Shown: one piece after another, positions 1 through 7,743 of the stretch | Numbering within the stretch: position 1 is the first letter of the stretch | Layout: each line of letters opens with the position of its first letter | Assembly (NCBI GenBank): GCA_001542995.1 | Contig: LFLA01000014.1 | Span: forward strand, 1 to 64,000 | Direction: 5' to 3' | Source of the DNA: Nitrospina sp. LS_NOB | GTDB lineage: Bacteria > Nitrospinota > Nitrospinia > Nitrospinales > VA-1 | DNA length: 64,000 nucleotides | Translations under genes and position numbers: made by a program | The notes under the pieces: model-generated | What the model saw: the letters and a program-made list of their open reading frames with translations, nothing else | Database searches by the model: none | What the model was told of the DNA's origin: nothing

Positions 1-728
1 TTCTTTCTGAAATCGACTCGACCAATGAGGAAATCCGGCGCAACCTGACCCTCCCTGAGGGAGCGGTCGTCATTGCCAACCAGCAATCCCTTGGACGGGG
101 TCGGCGGGGACGCTCGTGGCACTCCGAACCGGGGACCGGACTCTACCTCTCCACACTTTTAAAGCCCAACCTGCCACCGGAAAACCTGGCCCTCATCACT
201 TTAATGGCGGGGGTGGCCACCGTGTCCGCCATCCAGCAATATGCCGGGGTAAAACTCAAATGGCCGAACGACATTTTACTGAACGGTAAAAAACTGGCGG
301 GGATTTTATGTGAACATATTCCCGGCGACACCCCTGTCGTCATCGTGGGAATCGGGATAAACCTCAATCAAAGCCGCTTTCCCGAAGATATTCGGGACAT
401 CGCTACTTCGCTGAAGCTGGAAACCGGAAAAACGGTGAGCCGCACCGATCTTGTCCTCAACCTTCTGGAGAACCTGGATCGCGAATATGAAGAGTTCCTA
501 CAAGGCAAAAATGAAAACCTGCTCCGCAAATGGACTGAAAACTCCGACATGTTCGGCAAAACCTTGACCATCCATCAAAAAGGGAAATCTCTAACCGGCA
601 CGGCGATGAGACTTGATCCCGAAGGCAAACTCGTCCTGCAAACTCCGGACGGAGAACAGCATATCCTCGATTCCGGCGAGCTGCTAGCCACAGGGGCAGA
701 TCACAGAGACTCCTCAAGCCGGGAATAG
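1..728 (+). CDS. birA: Biotin--protein ligase (BirA), 5'-truncated by window edge
   Basis: The reading frame is open from base 3 and ends at TAG 726-728, so only the N-terminus is missing. BirA makes biotinyl-5'-AMP and transfers biotin to the carrier domain of biotin enzymes such as acetyl-CoA carboxylase. The visible part opens with the family's S-T-N-E core, followed by QQSLGRGRRGRSWHS, the glycine/arginine-rich biotinoyl-AMP loop, and GLYLS. Further on are KWPNDI and KLAGIL, whose lysines face the adenylate, then GIGINLN. The C-terminal 60 residues form the usual small SH3-like domain. An N-terminal DNA-binding domain would lie outside the window, so repressor activity cannot be judged. 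accA is at 18 kb and is not linked. Confidence 0.93.
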   Translation, partial: LSEIDSTNEEIRRNLTLPEGAVVIANQQSLGRGRRGRSWHSEPGTGLYLSTLLKPNLPPENLALITLMAGVATVSAIQQYAGVKLKWPNDILLNGKKLAGILCEHIPGDTPVVIVGIGINLNQSRFPEDIRDIATSLKLETGKTVSRTDLVLNLLENLDREYEEFLQGKNENLLRKWTENSDMFGKTLTIHQKGKSLTGTAMRLDPEGKLVLQTPDGEQHILDSGELLATGADHRDSSSRE

Positions 729-898
729 CATTACTCGTTATAAAAAACTATGCAAGTCACCTGCAAAGCTTCCACTCATTGCTCGTGGTTGAATTTTAAT
801 TTGGGAAACATTTTCCGAACTTCACCAGAAGACGCGGATCACCCTTTAGGCGTAATTTTCGAGTCAGCAAAGCATGTATTTCAGCCTTTTTATAGAGG

Positions 899-1108
899 AT
901 GTTTTACCCGGTCACTATTTACAATGCTGAAGGAAAAATCAAAAAGGTACTTTCAACGAAAATTTTACATGAAAAGCATTGGAGGCGATTTCGCGAAACC
1001 CAAAGACTTTCGTCCATCACCAAAAGCAGAAAATCCGAAAGGCCCAGGGGTTTGAAGGAGAAACTGGATCTGGAGTTTCCAGGAATTCCGGTTCGCCACC
1101 GTCAGTAA
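899..1108 (+). CDS. Small basic hypothetical protein (69 aa)
   Basis: A short ORF in the gap between birA and the minus-strand orphan gene. The first 35 residues look like a genuine small domain: YPVTIYNAEGKIKKVLST, followed by a helix containing HEKHWRRF. The C-terminal half is a basic, low-complexity tail. An in-frame TAG lies two codons upstream, which fixes the ATG at 899. AGAGG directly abuts the ATG, so the ribosome-binding site is poorly spaced. I do not recognise a named family. It could be a chance ORF, and conservation in relatives would decide. Confidence 0.42.
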   Translation: MFYPVTIYNAEGKIKKVLSTKILHEKHWRRFRETQRLSSITKSRKSERPRGLKEKLDLEFPGIPVRHRQ

Positions 1109-1126
1109 TGGAAGAACCTTAGATGC

Positions 1127-2350
1127 TCAAGCTTCCGACACGTCCATCCACTTAAAGTTCTGGACGGGCAATATAGGGTAAACCGTAAAAAGTGGCGTGT
1201 TGTAGGGGACAACAGCCGTTTCGGTTCCGGGACTGAGGGTCAGATGAATGTTGACAAAATTGAAGCTCATCCCTTCCTGCCAGGGTAGAGAAGTATTTTC
1301 AACATAGGCGGGAACCTTATCTGCGGCGTGGCTACGGACCATCAGGCCGGAACCTCCTTCAAGCCCATATTCATAAAGGTCGGGCGCACCCTGAATGAGG
1401 ATCGACACCTGACTGGCATCGAACCAGATTTTAAAGTTTGAAACCACCTGCACATAAGGCCCCAAAGTTCCGGTGCGTTCCAGGACCGCCCGAGGGTAGG
1501 CATATTCTACCGGAACTTCCGGAGTGGCTGGGTAAGCAGGAGCCCGAAATTCTTTTTCCTTGATCCTGGAAACCGATAGAAATATCAGGTTCGGATCATC
1601 CATAGGAATATCCAGAATCTCCCCATCCTGAAAACTGCATATCTTTCCCATTTCAAATCCCAAAGGAAACGAGTAACCCATCTTGCAATAATAGGCTCGC
1701 ATCCCCGCATCCAATGGGTCATCGGGTTTTTTACTGATCTTGATATCGAAGGGCATCATCAGGTGAAAAGCATTGGTGCGCGCATTCATGAACGGACCGC
1801 ATGCCCCCGGATGTTCGCGGTGCACTTTGGGGTTGTCCGGCTCGAACTTTCTCGGTCCGCCGCCAAAATGTTGCGCGGTTTTCTCCTCCTTACTCAAGCC
1901 GAACTTGTCCTGATAATAGGCAGAAGCCCGTTTCTGGGCAATATCTAAAAAATAGTCCGGAGCTTCGGTCTGCACCACCAGGCGCTGCTTTTCCCGTGCA
2001 TCCGTTTTGGTGGGCCGCATCGCTTCATTGTATATATCGATCTCGGTGGTGGTCTTTTTAATGTCCTGTTCGATCTGTCGGATCAGTTGCGGATTTTTGT
2101 GGGTGGTTTTATCGACCAATTCCCGCGCCCGGTTGAGCATTTCCAGTTTCAGGGTGTAGCGTTTCGGCTCCCTGGCCAGAGCCTGGATGGTGGCCATGAC
2201 AAGGCTGAACTGTTCCTCCGGTAAAAAACCGACTGCGTCGAAATCCGTTTCCCGGATGAAATCGAGTGCCATGGGACCAAACGCCTCTTCCTGTCGAAGC
2301 CCCAGAGTGAGCAGATAATTGAGGTAAGCCCGTGCCTCGTTAAGATCCAC
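1127..2350 (-). CDS. Orphan hypothetical protein (about 407 aa)
   Basis: A long soluble protein with no signal peptide or membrane segment. Residues 1-130 are helical and charged. The middle holds a His/Pro-rich linker (HFGGGPRKFEPDNPKVHREH). The last 200 residues look beta-rich, with many aromatic residues and Gly-Pro turns, including ILIQGAPDLYEYGLEGG and an ending with LSPGTETAVVPYNTPLF. The alternation of a gas-pocket-like IQGAP segment and an end-strand PLFTVYPIL loosely recalls DUF6065-type cupin-like proteins, but this is only an impression. I prefer GTG 2350 as the start because GGAG sits six bases upstream; an in-frame GTG at 2362 lacks a ribosome-binding site. It is transcribed away from nuoN. 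Confidence 0.7.
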   Translation of the reverse strand: MDLNEARAYLNYLLTLGLRQEEAFGPMALDFIRETDFDAVGFLPEEQFSLVMATIQALAREPKRYTLKLEMLNRARELVDKTTHKNPQLIRQIEQDIKKTTTEIDIYNEAMRPTKTDAREKQRLVVQTEAPDYFLDIAQKRASAYYQDKFGLSKEEKTAQHFGGGPRKFEPDNPKVHREHPGACGPFMNARTNAFHLMMPFDIKISKKPDDPLDAGMRAYYCKMGYSFPLGFEMGKICSFQDGEILDIPMDDPNLIFLSVSRIKEKEFRAPAYPATPEVPVEYAYPRAVLERTGTLGPYVQVVSNFKIWFDASQVSILIQGAPDLYEYGLEGGSGLMVRSHAADKVPAYVENTSLPWQEGMSFNFVNIHLTLSPGTETAVVPYNTPLFTVYPILPVQNFKWMDVSEA

Positions 2351-2652
2351 AAAATTCTCCACAAACAGGATTTAAAAAGGCTTATCTTGACGGGAAATGC
2401 CTCGATTCGCAAGTGCTTTTGTGAGGGAAGCCGGGCAGACATATTTTATCCCCATTTCCCATATTTAATCAGAGTTGCAAAAAGCACAGAAATGCTATAG
2501 AACACCCAATTTATGTGGTTAGGCAAGATTTCGGTGATTTTAACAATATTATCTGTTGCTTTCGAGTAGTACTGTTGGATTGACCAACATTTATTGATTT
2601 AATATGGGGTTTTTATTGCTCCAAATGGTGACAGAAACCCTTGGACAAATCC
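2351..2652. other. Divergent intergenic region upstream of nuoN
   Basis: This is AT-rich spacer between the minus-strand orphan gene and nuoN. A possible sigma-70-type promoter for nuoN is TTGACC at 2580-2585, a 17-base spacer, then TATGGG. No strong Shine-Dalgarno sequence precedes either candidate nuoN start (TTG 2641, ATG 2653). I see no RNA gene or repeat here. Confidence 0.4.
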
Positions 2653-4179
2653 ATGGAAGTCGTGATCAATTTTGACGATATGAATTGGGCGGCAATCGGG
2701 CCGGAACTCATCATCCTGATAACCGCCTTCTTCATTCTTCTAGCCGGACTTAAAAAGGGGATGAATACCCTTCCCTTTTTATCCACAGTTTCGCTGGTTG
2801 GAGTCGGCGCGGCGTTTCTTTTCACCCTGAACCTTTGGGGTGGGGCCCCGACCGCTGAAAGCGGAAGCAGTTCGAGCATGTTCAGCGGTGCCTTGATCTA
2901 CGACCGGTTTGCCCTGACCTTCAATCTGATATTCCTGCTGATGTCCTTGTTCGCAATTTTCGGTTCGGCCCGTTACCCACAGGAAGACCATGAGAACAAA
3001 GCAGAATACTTCACGCTTCTACTGATGGCGGTTGCGGGCATGATGTTTATGGCCAAGTCCGGCAACCTGATCACCATATTCATGTCCCTGGAACTGTTTT
3101 CCATTGCACTTTATATTCTTTGCGGCTTTTCCGCCAAACACGGAACCGGCAAGGAAGGACCTCACAGCAATACTGAACTAAGCTGGACAACTCTGGCCTC
3201 GCAGGAGTCGGCGGTTAAATACCTGCTGACCGGCGCATTTGCTTCCGCCATTCTGGTTTATGGCATGGCCCTGATTTACGCCGGTAGCGGTACGACCGAA
3301 CTCAAAATGATCGGACAACTCATTCACGAAAACCCCTATACCAGGAACACGCTGGTTTTTATTGGGATGGGGCTGATGTTTTGCGGACTGGCGTTTAAAG
3401 TTTCTCTGGTACCTTTTCACTCCTGGACCCCGGATGTCTACCAGGGCGCACCGACACCCATCACCGGGTTCATGTCGGTGGCGACCAAGGCGGCGGCTTT
3501 TGCGGTGATCGCCCGCGTTTTTTTCATCGCCCTGCCAGAGTTGGAAAAGGTCTGGATGCCCATTCTTTTCGGCATATCGGTTCTGACCATGCTGGTGGGG
3601 AATATCGCCGCCATTTTTCAGGATGATCTCAAAAGGATCCTCGCCTATTCCGGTGTTGCGCATGCCGGATATCTGTTGATCGGTATCGTCACCAACACCC
3701 AGGAAGGAATGGCCAGCATTATTTTCTACCTTGCGGTTTACCTGTTCATGAACATTGGAGCCTTTGCCGTGGTCTTCATAATGGAAGGGGAAGGGCAGGA
3801 AGGCAACTCCATCAACCGGTTCAAAGGGTTGGCCAAAAAGAACCCCCTTCTGGCAGTAGCCATGAGCCTGTTCATGGTATCGCTGGCCGGGTTCCCGCCC
3901 ACTGCCGGTTTCTTCGGAAAGTTATTCGTATTCTATGCCGCAGTCAAGAGGGGCTACATTCTCATAACTGTTATGGCAGTCATCGCCAGCATCATTTCCG
4001 TTTACTTTTATCTCCGCGTGATCGTCATGATGTATTTCCATGAAGATGAAAACGCTCCGCAACCTGTGGTTCCCAAAGGCATGGGAGCCTTGATTACCGT
4101 CAGTTGTGTGGCGGTCCTGGCTATAGGGCTGTTCCCCTCTTTTTTAATGGAACTGGCCCGAGGCGCTATTCCTTTTTAG
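2653..4179 (+). CDS. nuoN: NADH-quinone oxidoreductase subunit N
   Basis: A membrane subunit of respiratory complex I, one of the three antiporter-like proton-pumping subunits. About 508 residues with roughly 14 hydrophobic helices, the usual NuoN size. Diagnostic segments are LFSIALYILCGF, ESAVKYLLTGAFASAI with the conserved glutamate and lysine of the antiporter core, FKVSLVPFHSWTPDVYQGAPTP, and LKRILAYSGVAHAGY, whose lysine lies in the broken helix. ATG 2653 is chosen; a TTG four codons upstream is possible. Unusually, no other nuo gene is adjacent: upstream is a divergent orphan and downstream a convergent TerB gene. It is either a detached nuoN or a second, solitary copy. Confidence 0.95.
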   Translation: MEVVINFDDMNWAAIGPELIILITAFFILLAGLKKGMNTLPFLSTVSLVGVGAAFLFTLNLWGGAPTAESGSSSSMFSGALIYDRFALTFNLIFLLMSLFAIFGSARYPQEDHENKAEYFTLLLMAVAGMMFMAKSGNLITIFMSLELFSIALYILCGFSAKHGTGKEGPHSNTELSWTTLASQESAVKYLLTGAFASAILVYGMALIYAGSGTTELKMIGQLIHENPYTRNTLVFIGMGLMFCGLAFKVSLVPFHSWTPDVYQGAPTPITGFMSVATKAAAFAVIARVFFIALPELEKVWMPILFGISVLTMLVGNIAAIFQDDLKRILAYSGVAHAGYLLIGIVTNTQEGMASIIFYLAVYLFMNIGAFAVVFIMEGEGQEGNSINRFKGLAKKNPLLAVAMSLFMVSLAGFPPTAGFFGKLFVFYAAVKRGYILITVMAVIASIISVYFYLRVIVMMYFHEDENAPQPVVPKGMGALITVSCVAVLAIGLFPSFLMELARGAIPF

Positions 4180-4252
4180 CTTGCCACTCCCCTTCTATCC
4201 TGTGCACGGTAAAGAGATTCCGCCACCTTGGCAGGCTGACCAGACTTCACCC

Positions 4253-5152
4253 TCATCTTATCTTATCCAGAGCGCGAACTTTATATTCGATGAATGTTTT
4301 ATGAGGAATGCGGAGAGCTTTGGTGATCCGCCTGACTTCCTCCGCTTCCTCATGGACCATTTCCCCATCGGCAGTGGAAATTTCAAAAAGGCATTCCATC
4401 AAATGGATACGGTCGTTGTAGGAGGCAACGCGGTTCAGCTCCGTAGCCACTTCATGAAAATCAAAACCCTGGCGTGCTTGTTCCTCCACCACTTCAAACA
4501 ACAGGGTCAATTCTTTTCCTTTTAAAGAAAACTGACTGGTCAGGCAACGCTTCAAAGCCTTTTTCTCTGCCGGGTCAAAATGGTCATCAACGTGAGCAAC
4601 CGCCGCCATCAACGTACCCACAAGGCAAATAAAATAGAGCTGTTCATCGGGTAGGTTGGTGGGAATCTTAGAATGTGCGCCTTTCAGTTCAATTTTTTTC
4701 AACACACGGCGTTTAAAATATTTTTGCATATCCGGGTTCAAGTCCCGTGCCTGCTTAAAAATAGTCCTTTGCAAAATATTTCTGATCCGCCCAAAAGATT
4801 TTTTTGTATGAGAGGATTTTTCCAGCCAATCAGAAAACTGGCTGATCAACTCCCTTTCATCATTCTTTACTCTTTTATGTGCTTCGGCCATGGCCTCCAA
4901 CGCCCCCATGATTTCTATCTTCTCATCCGGGGAGGATAACTCGGCGATCATCTGGCGATACAGCTCATCCTTTTCTTTTTTTGAGACCGGAGCCAAGAGA
5001 TAAGGCTTCAACTCATCCAACTCATGTTTTTCCAAATCAAATTTTCTATAAAATGTTTTGAGAATATTAAGTTCAGATTGCGAGACTTCGCCATCCGCCC
5101 AGGCAACGGTGGTGAGCACTTTAAGAAAAGTCATTTTTTTAAACTTTGACAT
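4253..5152 (-). CDS. Double TerB-domain protein (299 aa)
   Basis: Two TerB-like helical domains in one cytoplasmic protein. The first spans residues 5-110 and carries AWADGEVSQSELNILK; the second spans about 175-298 and carries ISTADGEMVHEEAEEV. The acidic A-D-G-E motif is the family hallmark and is linked to metal binding in TerB and to DjlA-like proteins. A basic linker (KYFKRRVLKK) separates the domains. The gene is followed by the FG-GAP lipoprotein on its 5' side with a 10-base gap, so the two are probably cotranscribed. TerB-domain proteins are tied to envelope stress and tellurite resistance in other bacteria; the job here is unknown. The family call is firm, the function is not. Confidence 0.8.
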   Translation of the reverse strand: MSKFKKMTFLKVLTTVAWADGEVSQSELNILKTFYRKFDLEKHELDELKPYLLAPVSKKEKDELYRQMIAELSSPDEKIEIMGALEAMAEAHKRVKNDERELISQFSDWLEKSSHTKKSFGRIRNILQRTIFKQARDLNPDMQKYFKRRVLKKIELKGAHSKIPTNLPDEQLYFICLVGTLMAAVAHVDDHFDPAEKKALKRCLTSQFSLKGKELTLLFEVVEEQARQGFDFHEVATELNRVASYNDRIHLMECLFEISTADGEMVHEEAEEVRRITKALRIPHKTFIEYKVRALDKIR

Positions 5153-5162
5153 TGCGTGTCCC

Positions 5163-6419
5163 TTAATCGAAACGGTTCAACCAAACCCGGCTTCTGCCCG
5201 GAGTTGGTGACAGAGCGAAAACATCCAGGAACCCATCCTGGTTGACATCGGCAAAGGCCATCTCGCGGAAAAACCGGAAACGAGGAAGACGCCTTTCGGT
5301 TTCATCAGAAAATCTCCATCGGCCTCTACCTTGTAAATAATAAACTCCTTTTGAGGTCAAGATCAAGGCACCGGGTTTGGTATTACCATTCGCATCTAAA
5401 AGATAAGCCTTGTAAGAAGGAAGGCGGGGAAGCATTTTATGCGATCGTTTTTTAAAATTCCCCCCTCCCGTATTTTCAAGGAAATATGCGGTCTCCCCAG
5501 GGTAAGCCCGATAAGGTTTATTAATAGACCGGTTGACCACCAGAAGGTCGTTATCTCCATCCCCATCAAAGTCTGCCCAGTCGGCATGTTCGCTGGCGTC
5601 GATAATGCGGGGTATGTGAGACGCAGTACGGTCTGCAAACTTTCCCACTCCGTTATTTATCAAAAGCCGATTCTGGCCTTTTCCGTAAATCAGAAAAACA
5701 TCCACCACCCCGTCACCATCAAAATCGGCAAAAGAGGCAGCGCGAATTCCCGCAGGCAGACGAGGCATGAGCAAAGCTGTCAAGTCCTCCAACTTCCCTG
5801 CACCTTTATTAATGAGCAGGCGGGCTTGATGGCCTGCGGGTTTTCCATTTGCACCCAGAACATTTTGACCAAAATAAAAAAGATCCTTGTCTCCATCTTG
5901 ATCCAGATCAACCGCAATCACCTTATCTATTCCGGCCTTAAGGGGGTAAGAACCCCCTTCATCTTTGGCGTAAAAATAACCTTTTTTATTATTAAAAAGA
6001 ATTTGGGTGGACACTCTTCCCGAAACTTGCATGATCAGAGCAAGGTCATCACCTCCATCGCGATTCAAGTCTGCTGCGGTGAAGGAAAGGATAGGGTCTT
6101 TGTGTCCCTCTACCCAGCGCCCCAGATCTTCCTGAAGAAAACTGTTTTTTCCTTGATTGATGAAGAGCTGCAACTGGGGTTTTCCCGCCTCGTTAAGGAT
6201 TATTAAATCCGGCAATTCGTCCTGGTCTGCGCGGAGGAAAGTGGCGTGTCTTGGAGAGGAGTTTTGTTGAGAAAGCCATTTTCCGGTCACATCACGAAAA
6301 CGCTGGCTGGCAGGATTATCCGCAATATGGGGTTGGGAGCCCCCACACCCATTAAGAAGTACCAGCACGAGCAAGACTCGCACCAAGGCTTTAATCAAAA
6401 AGGGATTTGGGCAATGCAT
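5163..6419 (-). CDS. FG-GAP/VCBS-repeat lipoprotein
   Basis: A predicted exported lipoprotein of about 418 residues. Starting at ATG 6419, a hydrophobic signal (LVRVLLVLVLLNGCGG) ends in the lipobox L-L-N-G-C; an ATG at 6449 would add ten residues in front. The rest is a beta-propeller built from repeated calcium-loop motifs of the type D-x-D-x-D-G, for example DLNRDGGDDLALI, DLDQDGDKDLFY, DFDGDGVVDVFLIY, DFDGDGDNDLLVV and DVNQDGFLDVFAL. Such propellers sit on the cell surface or in the periplasm. The N-terminal codons overlap the end of a decayed MBL-fold gene by 29 bases, so that gene probably once led the operon. The ligand cannot be read from the sequence. Confidence 0.82.
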   Translation of the reverse strand: MHCPNPFLIKALVRVLLVLVLLNGCGGSQPHIADNPASQRFRDVTGKWLSQQNSSPRHATFLRADQDELPDLIILNEAGKPQLQLFINQGKNSFLQEDLGRWVEGHKDPILSFTAADLNRDGGDDLALIMQVSGRVSTQILFNNKKGYFYAKDEGGSYPLKAGIDKVIAVDLDQDGDKDLFYFGQNVLGANGKPAGHQARLLINKGAGKLEDLTALLMPRLPAGIRAASFADFDGDGVVDVFLIYGKGQNRLLINNGVGKFADRTASHIPRIIDASEHADWADFDGDGDNDLLVVNRSINKPYRAYPGETAYFLENTGGGNFKKRSHKMLPRLPSYKAYLLDANGNTKPGALILTSKGVYYLQGRGRWRFSDETERRLPRFRFFREMAFADVNQDGFLDVFALSPTPGRSRVWLNRFD

Positions 6420-6740
6420 CCTGTGATAAATCAATGTGCAAGCCTTCATAGGCGGCTATGCTTTTTGGAAAAAGTTGGCGGGATTCCGCTTCAATTTGCT
6501 TGATAAAATTATCATCGTGAGAAGGGTCGTGATGAAACAAGACCAGTTTTTCCACCTCCCCGCTTCCGCAATCTTGATCCCTTCCCGCATGGTGCTATGT
6601 CTCCAGCCTTTACGGGGAAACTGACCATTGAGGCCATATTCATCTTCTGTATACTGAGCATCATAAACCAGAGCATCGGCATCCCGGCAAAGCTCAATCA
6701 GGTTTTTATTCGGCTTGTCCTCATAATGCTCACAATCGTG
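6391..6740 (-). pseudogene. Remnant of an MBL-fold metallohydrolase (C-terminal part only, frameshifted)
   Basis: Read on the minus strand from about 6740, the sequence gives HDCEHYEDKPNKNLIELC, then DADALVYDAQYTEDEY and GWRHSTMREGIKIAEAG. This is the typical C-terminal half of metallo-beta-lactamase-fold phosphodiesterases, including the Asp and His ligands. At the G-run near 6556-6561 one base is missing. In the next frame the protein resumes with LVLFHHDPSHDD and runs to a TAA at 6391-6393. The N-terminal half, with the H-x-H-x-D-H motif, is absent, because the lipoate-ligase gene begins soon upstream. The gene is therefore both 5'-truncated and frameshifted. The single-base gap could be an assembly error; the missing N-terminus cannot be explained that way. 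Confidence 0.75.
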
Positions 6741-6846
6741 AGTTTTATTCTATAAATAAAAGACTGGGCATTATAAACAATCCACCAGTGGGTAACAATC
6801 ACTTCCTTGAGGAAAAGACCCTGCGCTTCCACCTTCCATTTAAAAA

Positions 6847-7674
6847 TCAGGGAGTTGAGCAAAATCTTGATGAAACAGGTTCGTCCTCCTCTAAATACTC
6901 CTTCACCAACTCCAATTCCAGGGCGCTCATGGGTTCCTGTTTCCACAATCCGGGAAACGTTTTCCGGAATCCGTCTATAAAACAAGGAGCCAGTTCTGTC
7001 CACTCCGGCTTTTTCGGCAGCACCTCCTTCAAGGTTAACGTGCTCGAAATCAAGTTTTTGAGCCCCCGGTTTTTTTCAACCTCCGAGGAATAGCGAAGCA
7101 GACTATGAGCCAGTTCAGGATCCTTATCCAACAAGATAGAGCCATGCTGCAAAAAAGCTCCATTTAACCGGCGCTGGGCGCTACCAGCCAGCTTCTTTCC
7201 TTTCACTGTTATTTCCCAATGATTGGATGTCGAAAAACAGGCCGGGGAACGCTTACCCGGAGTTCTTTTATCTTTTCCGACCATTTCAGGTTTGAGAACA
7301 CCGGCTCTTTCCAGAGAAAGAATCACAGCTTTCGATACGGCCGAAAAAGCTCCGGCCAGGTTTCCAGGAAACCCGGGATGAGGTATGGGAGCAACGAGAC
7401 TATAGGTGAATTCATGTTGATGCAAAAGGGCCCGCCCTCCTGTAAACCTTCGGACGATGGAGATGTTTTTTTGTTCACACTGCACCCTGTCCACATCCTT
7501 GAATTCGTTCTGCGAATAACCGATAGAGAGGGTCGGCTTGTCCCACCCATACAGCCTTAAAGTGGCTGGGGCCTGCCCCCTGTCGCAGGCGGTGAGAATG
7601 GCCCTGTCTGTCGCCATGTTCAACCTGCCGTCGCCGGGGCCGTCTTCAATCAATCTCCATGCAGGGTTTTTCAT
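6847..7674 (-). CDS. Lipoate--protein ligase A / octanoyltransferase LipM-type
   Basis: A BPL/LPL-fold acyltransferase of 275 residues that attaches lipoyl or octanoyl groups to E2 and GcvH domains. Visible signatures are NMATDRAIL near the N-terminus, RRFTGGRALLHQHEFTYS (the R-R-x-x-G-G-R loop), SPACFSTSNHWEI, and KKLAGSAQRR with the conserved lysine, followed by QHGSILL. The cysteine in P-A-C-F matches the catalytic cysteine of LipM-type octanoyltransferases, which favours octanoyl transfer over a true lipoate ligase. The gene faces away from the SUMF1 gene. A decayed MBL gene lies downstream on the same strand. Confidence 0.88.
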   Translation of the reverse strand: MKNPAWRLIEDGPGDGRLNMATDRAILTACDRGQAPATLRLYGWDKPTLSIGYSQNEFKDVDRVQCEQKNISIVRRFTGGRALLHQHEFTYSLVAPIPHPGFPGNLAGAFSAVSKAVILSLERAGVLKPEMVGKDKRTPGKRSPACFSTSNHWEITVKGKKLAGSAQRRLNGAFLQHGSILLDKDPELAHSLLRYSSEVEKNRGLKNLISSTLTLKEVLPKKPEWTELAPCFIDGFRKTFPGLWKQEPMSALELELVKEYLEEDEPVSSRFCSTP

Positions 7675-7708
7675 GGCGACCCCTCCATGTCCTTCGACAA
7701 TATTTTTT

Positions 7709-7737
7709 TTGACTCGTAAAGAATCATCCTATAAATA
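7709..7737 (+). promoter_or_regulatory. Sigma-70-type promoter, possibly giving a leaderless mRNA
   Basis: TTGACT at 7709-7714 and TAAATA at 7732-7737 are separated by 17 bases. Transcription would be expected about seven bases after the -10 box, which is the ATG at 7744 itself. No Shine-Dalgarno sequence fits between the -10 box and the start, in agreement with a leaderless transcript. TATAAA at 7730 is an alternative -10 with a 15-base spacer. Confidence 0.5.
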
Positions 7738-7743
7738 TGAAGT

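Noticed and set aside
750-1055. 101-aa frame overlapping the small ORF at 899-1108
   Set aside because: Composition is not protein-like and there is no ribosome-binding site; the other frame reads better.
3178-3663. 161-aa minus-strand frame inside nuoN
   Set aside because: Rich in His, Arg and Gln, as expected for the shadow of a membrane-protein gene.
4725-4755. CCGGGTTCAAGTCCCGTG, resembling a tRNA T-arm
   Set aside because: It lies inside the TerB coding frame and no acceptor, D or anticodon stem can be built around it.
5439-6206. 255-aa plus-strand frame opposite the FG-GAP gene
   Set aside because: Shadow of the repetitive Asp/Gly codons; no start signal or family pattern.
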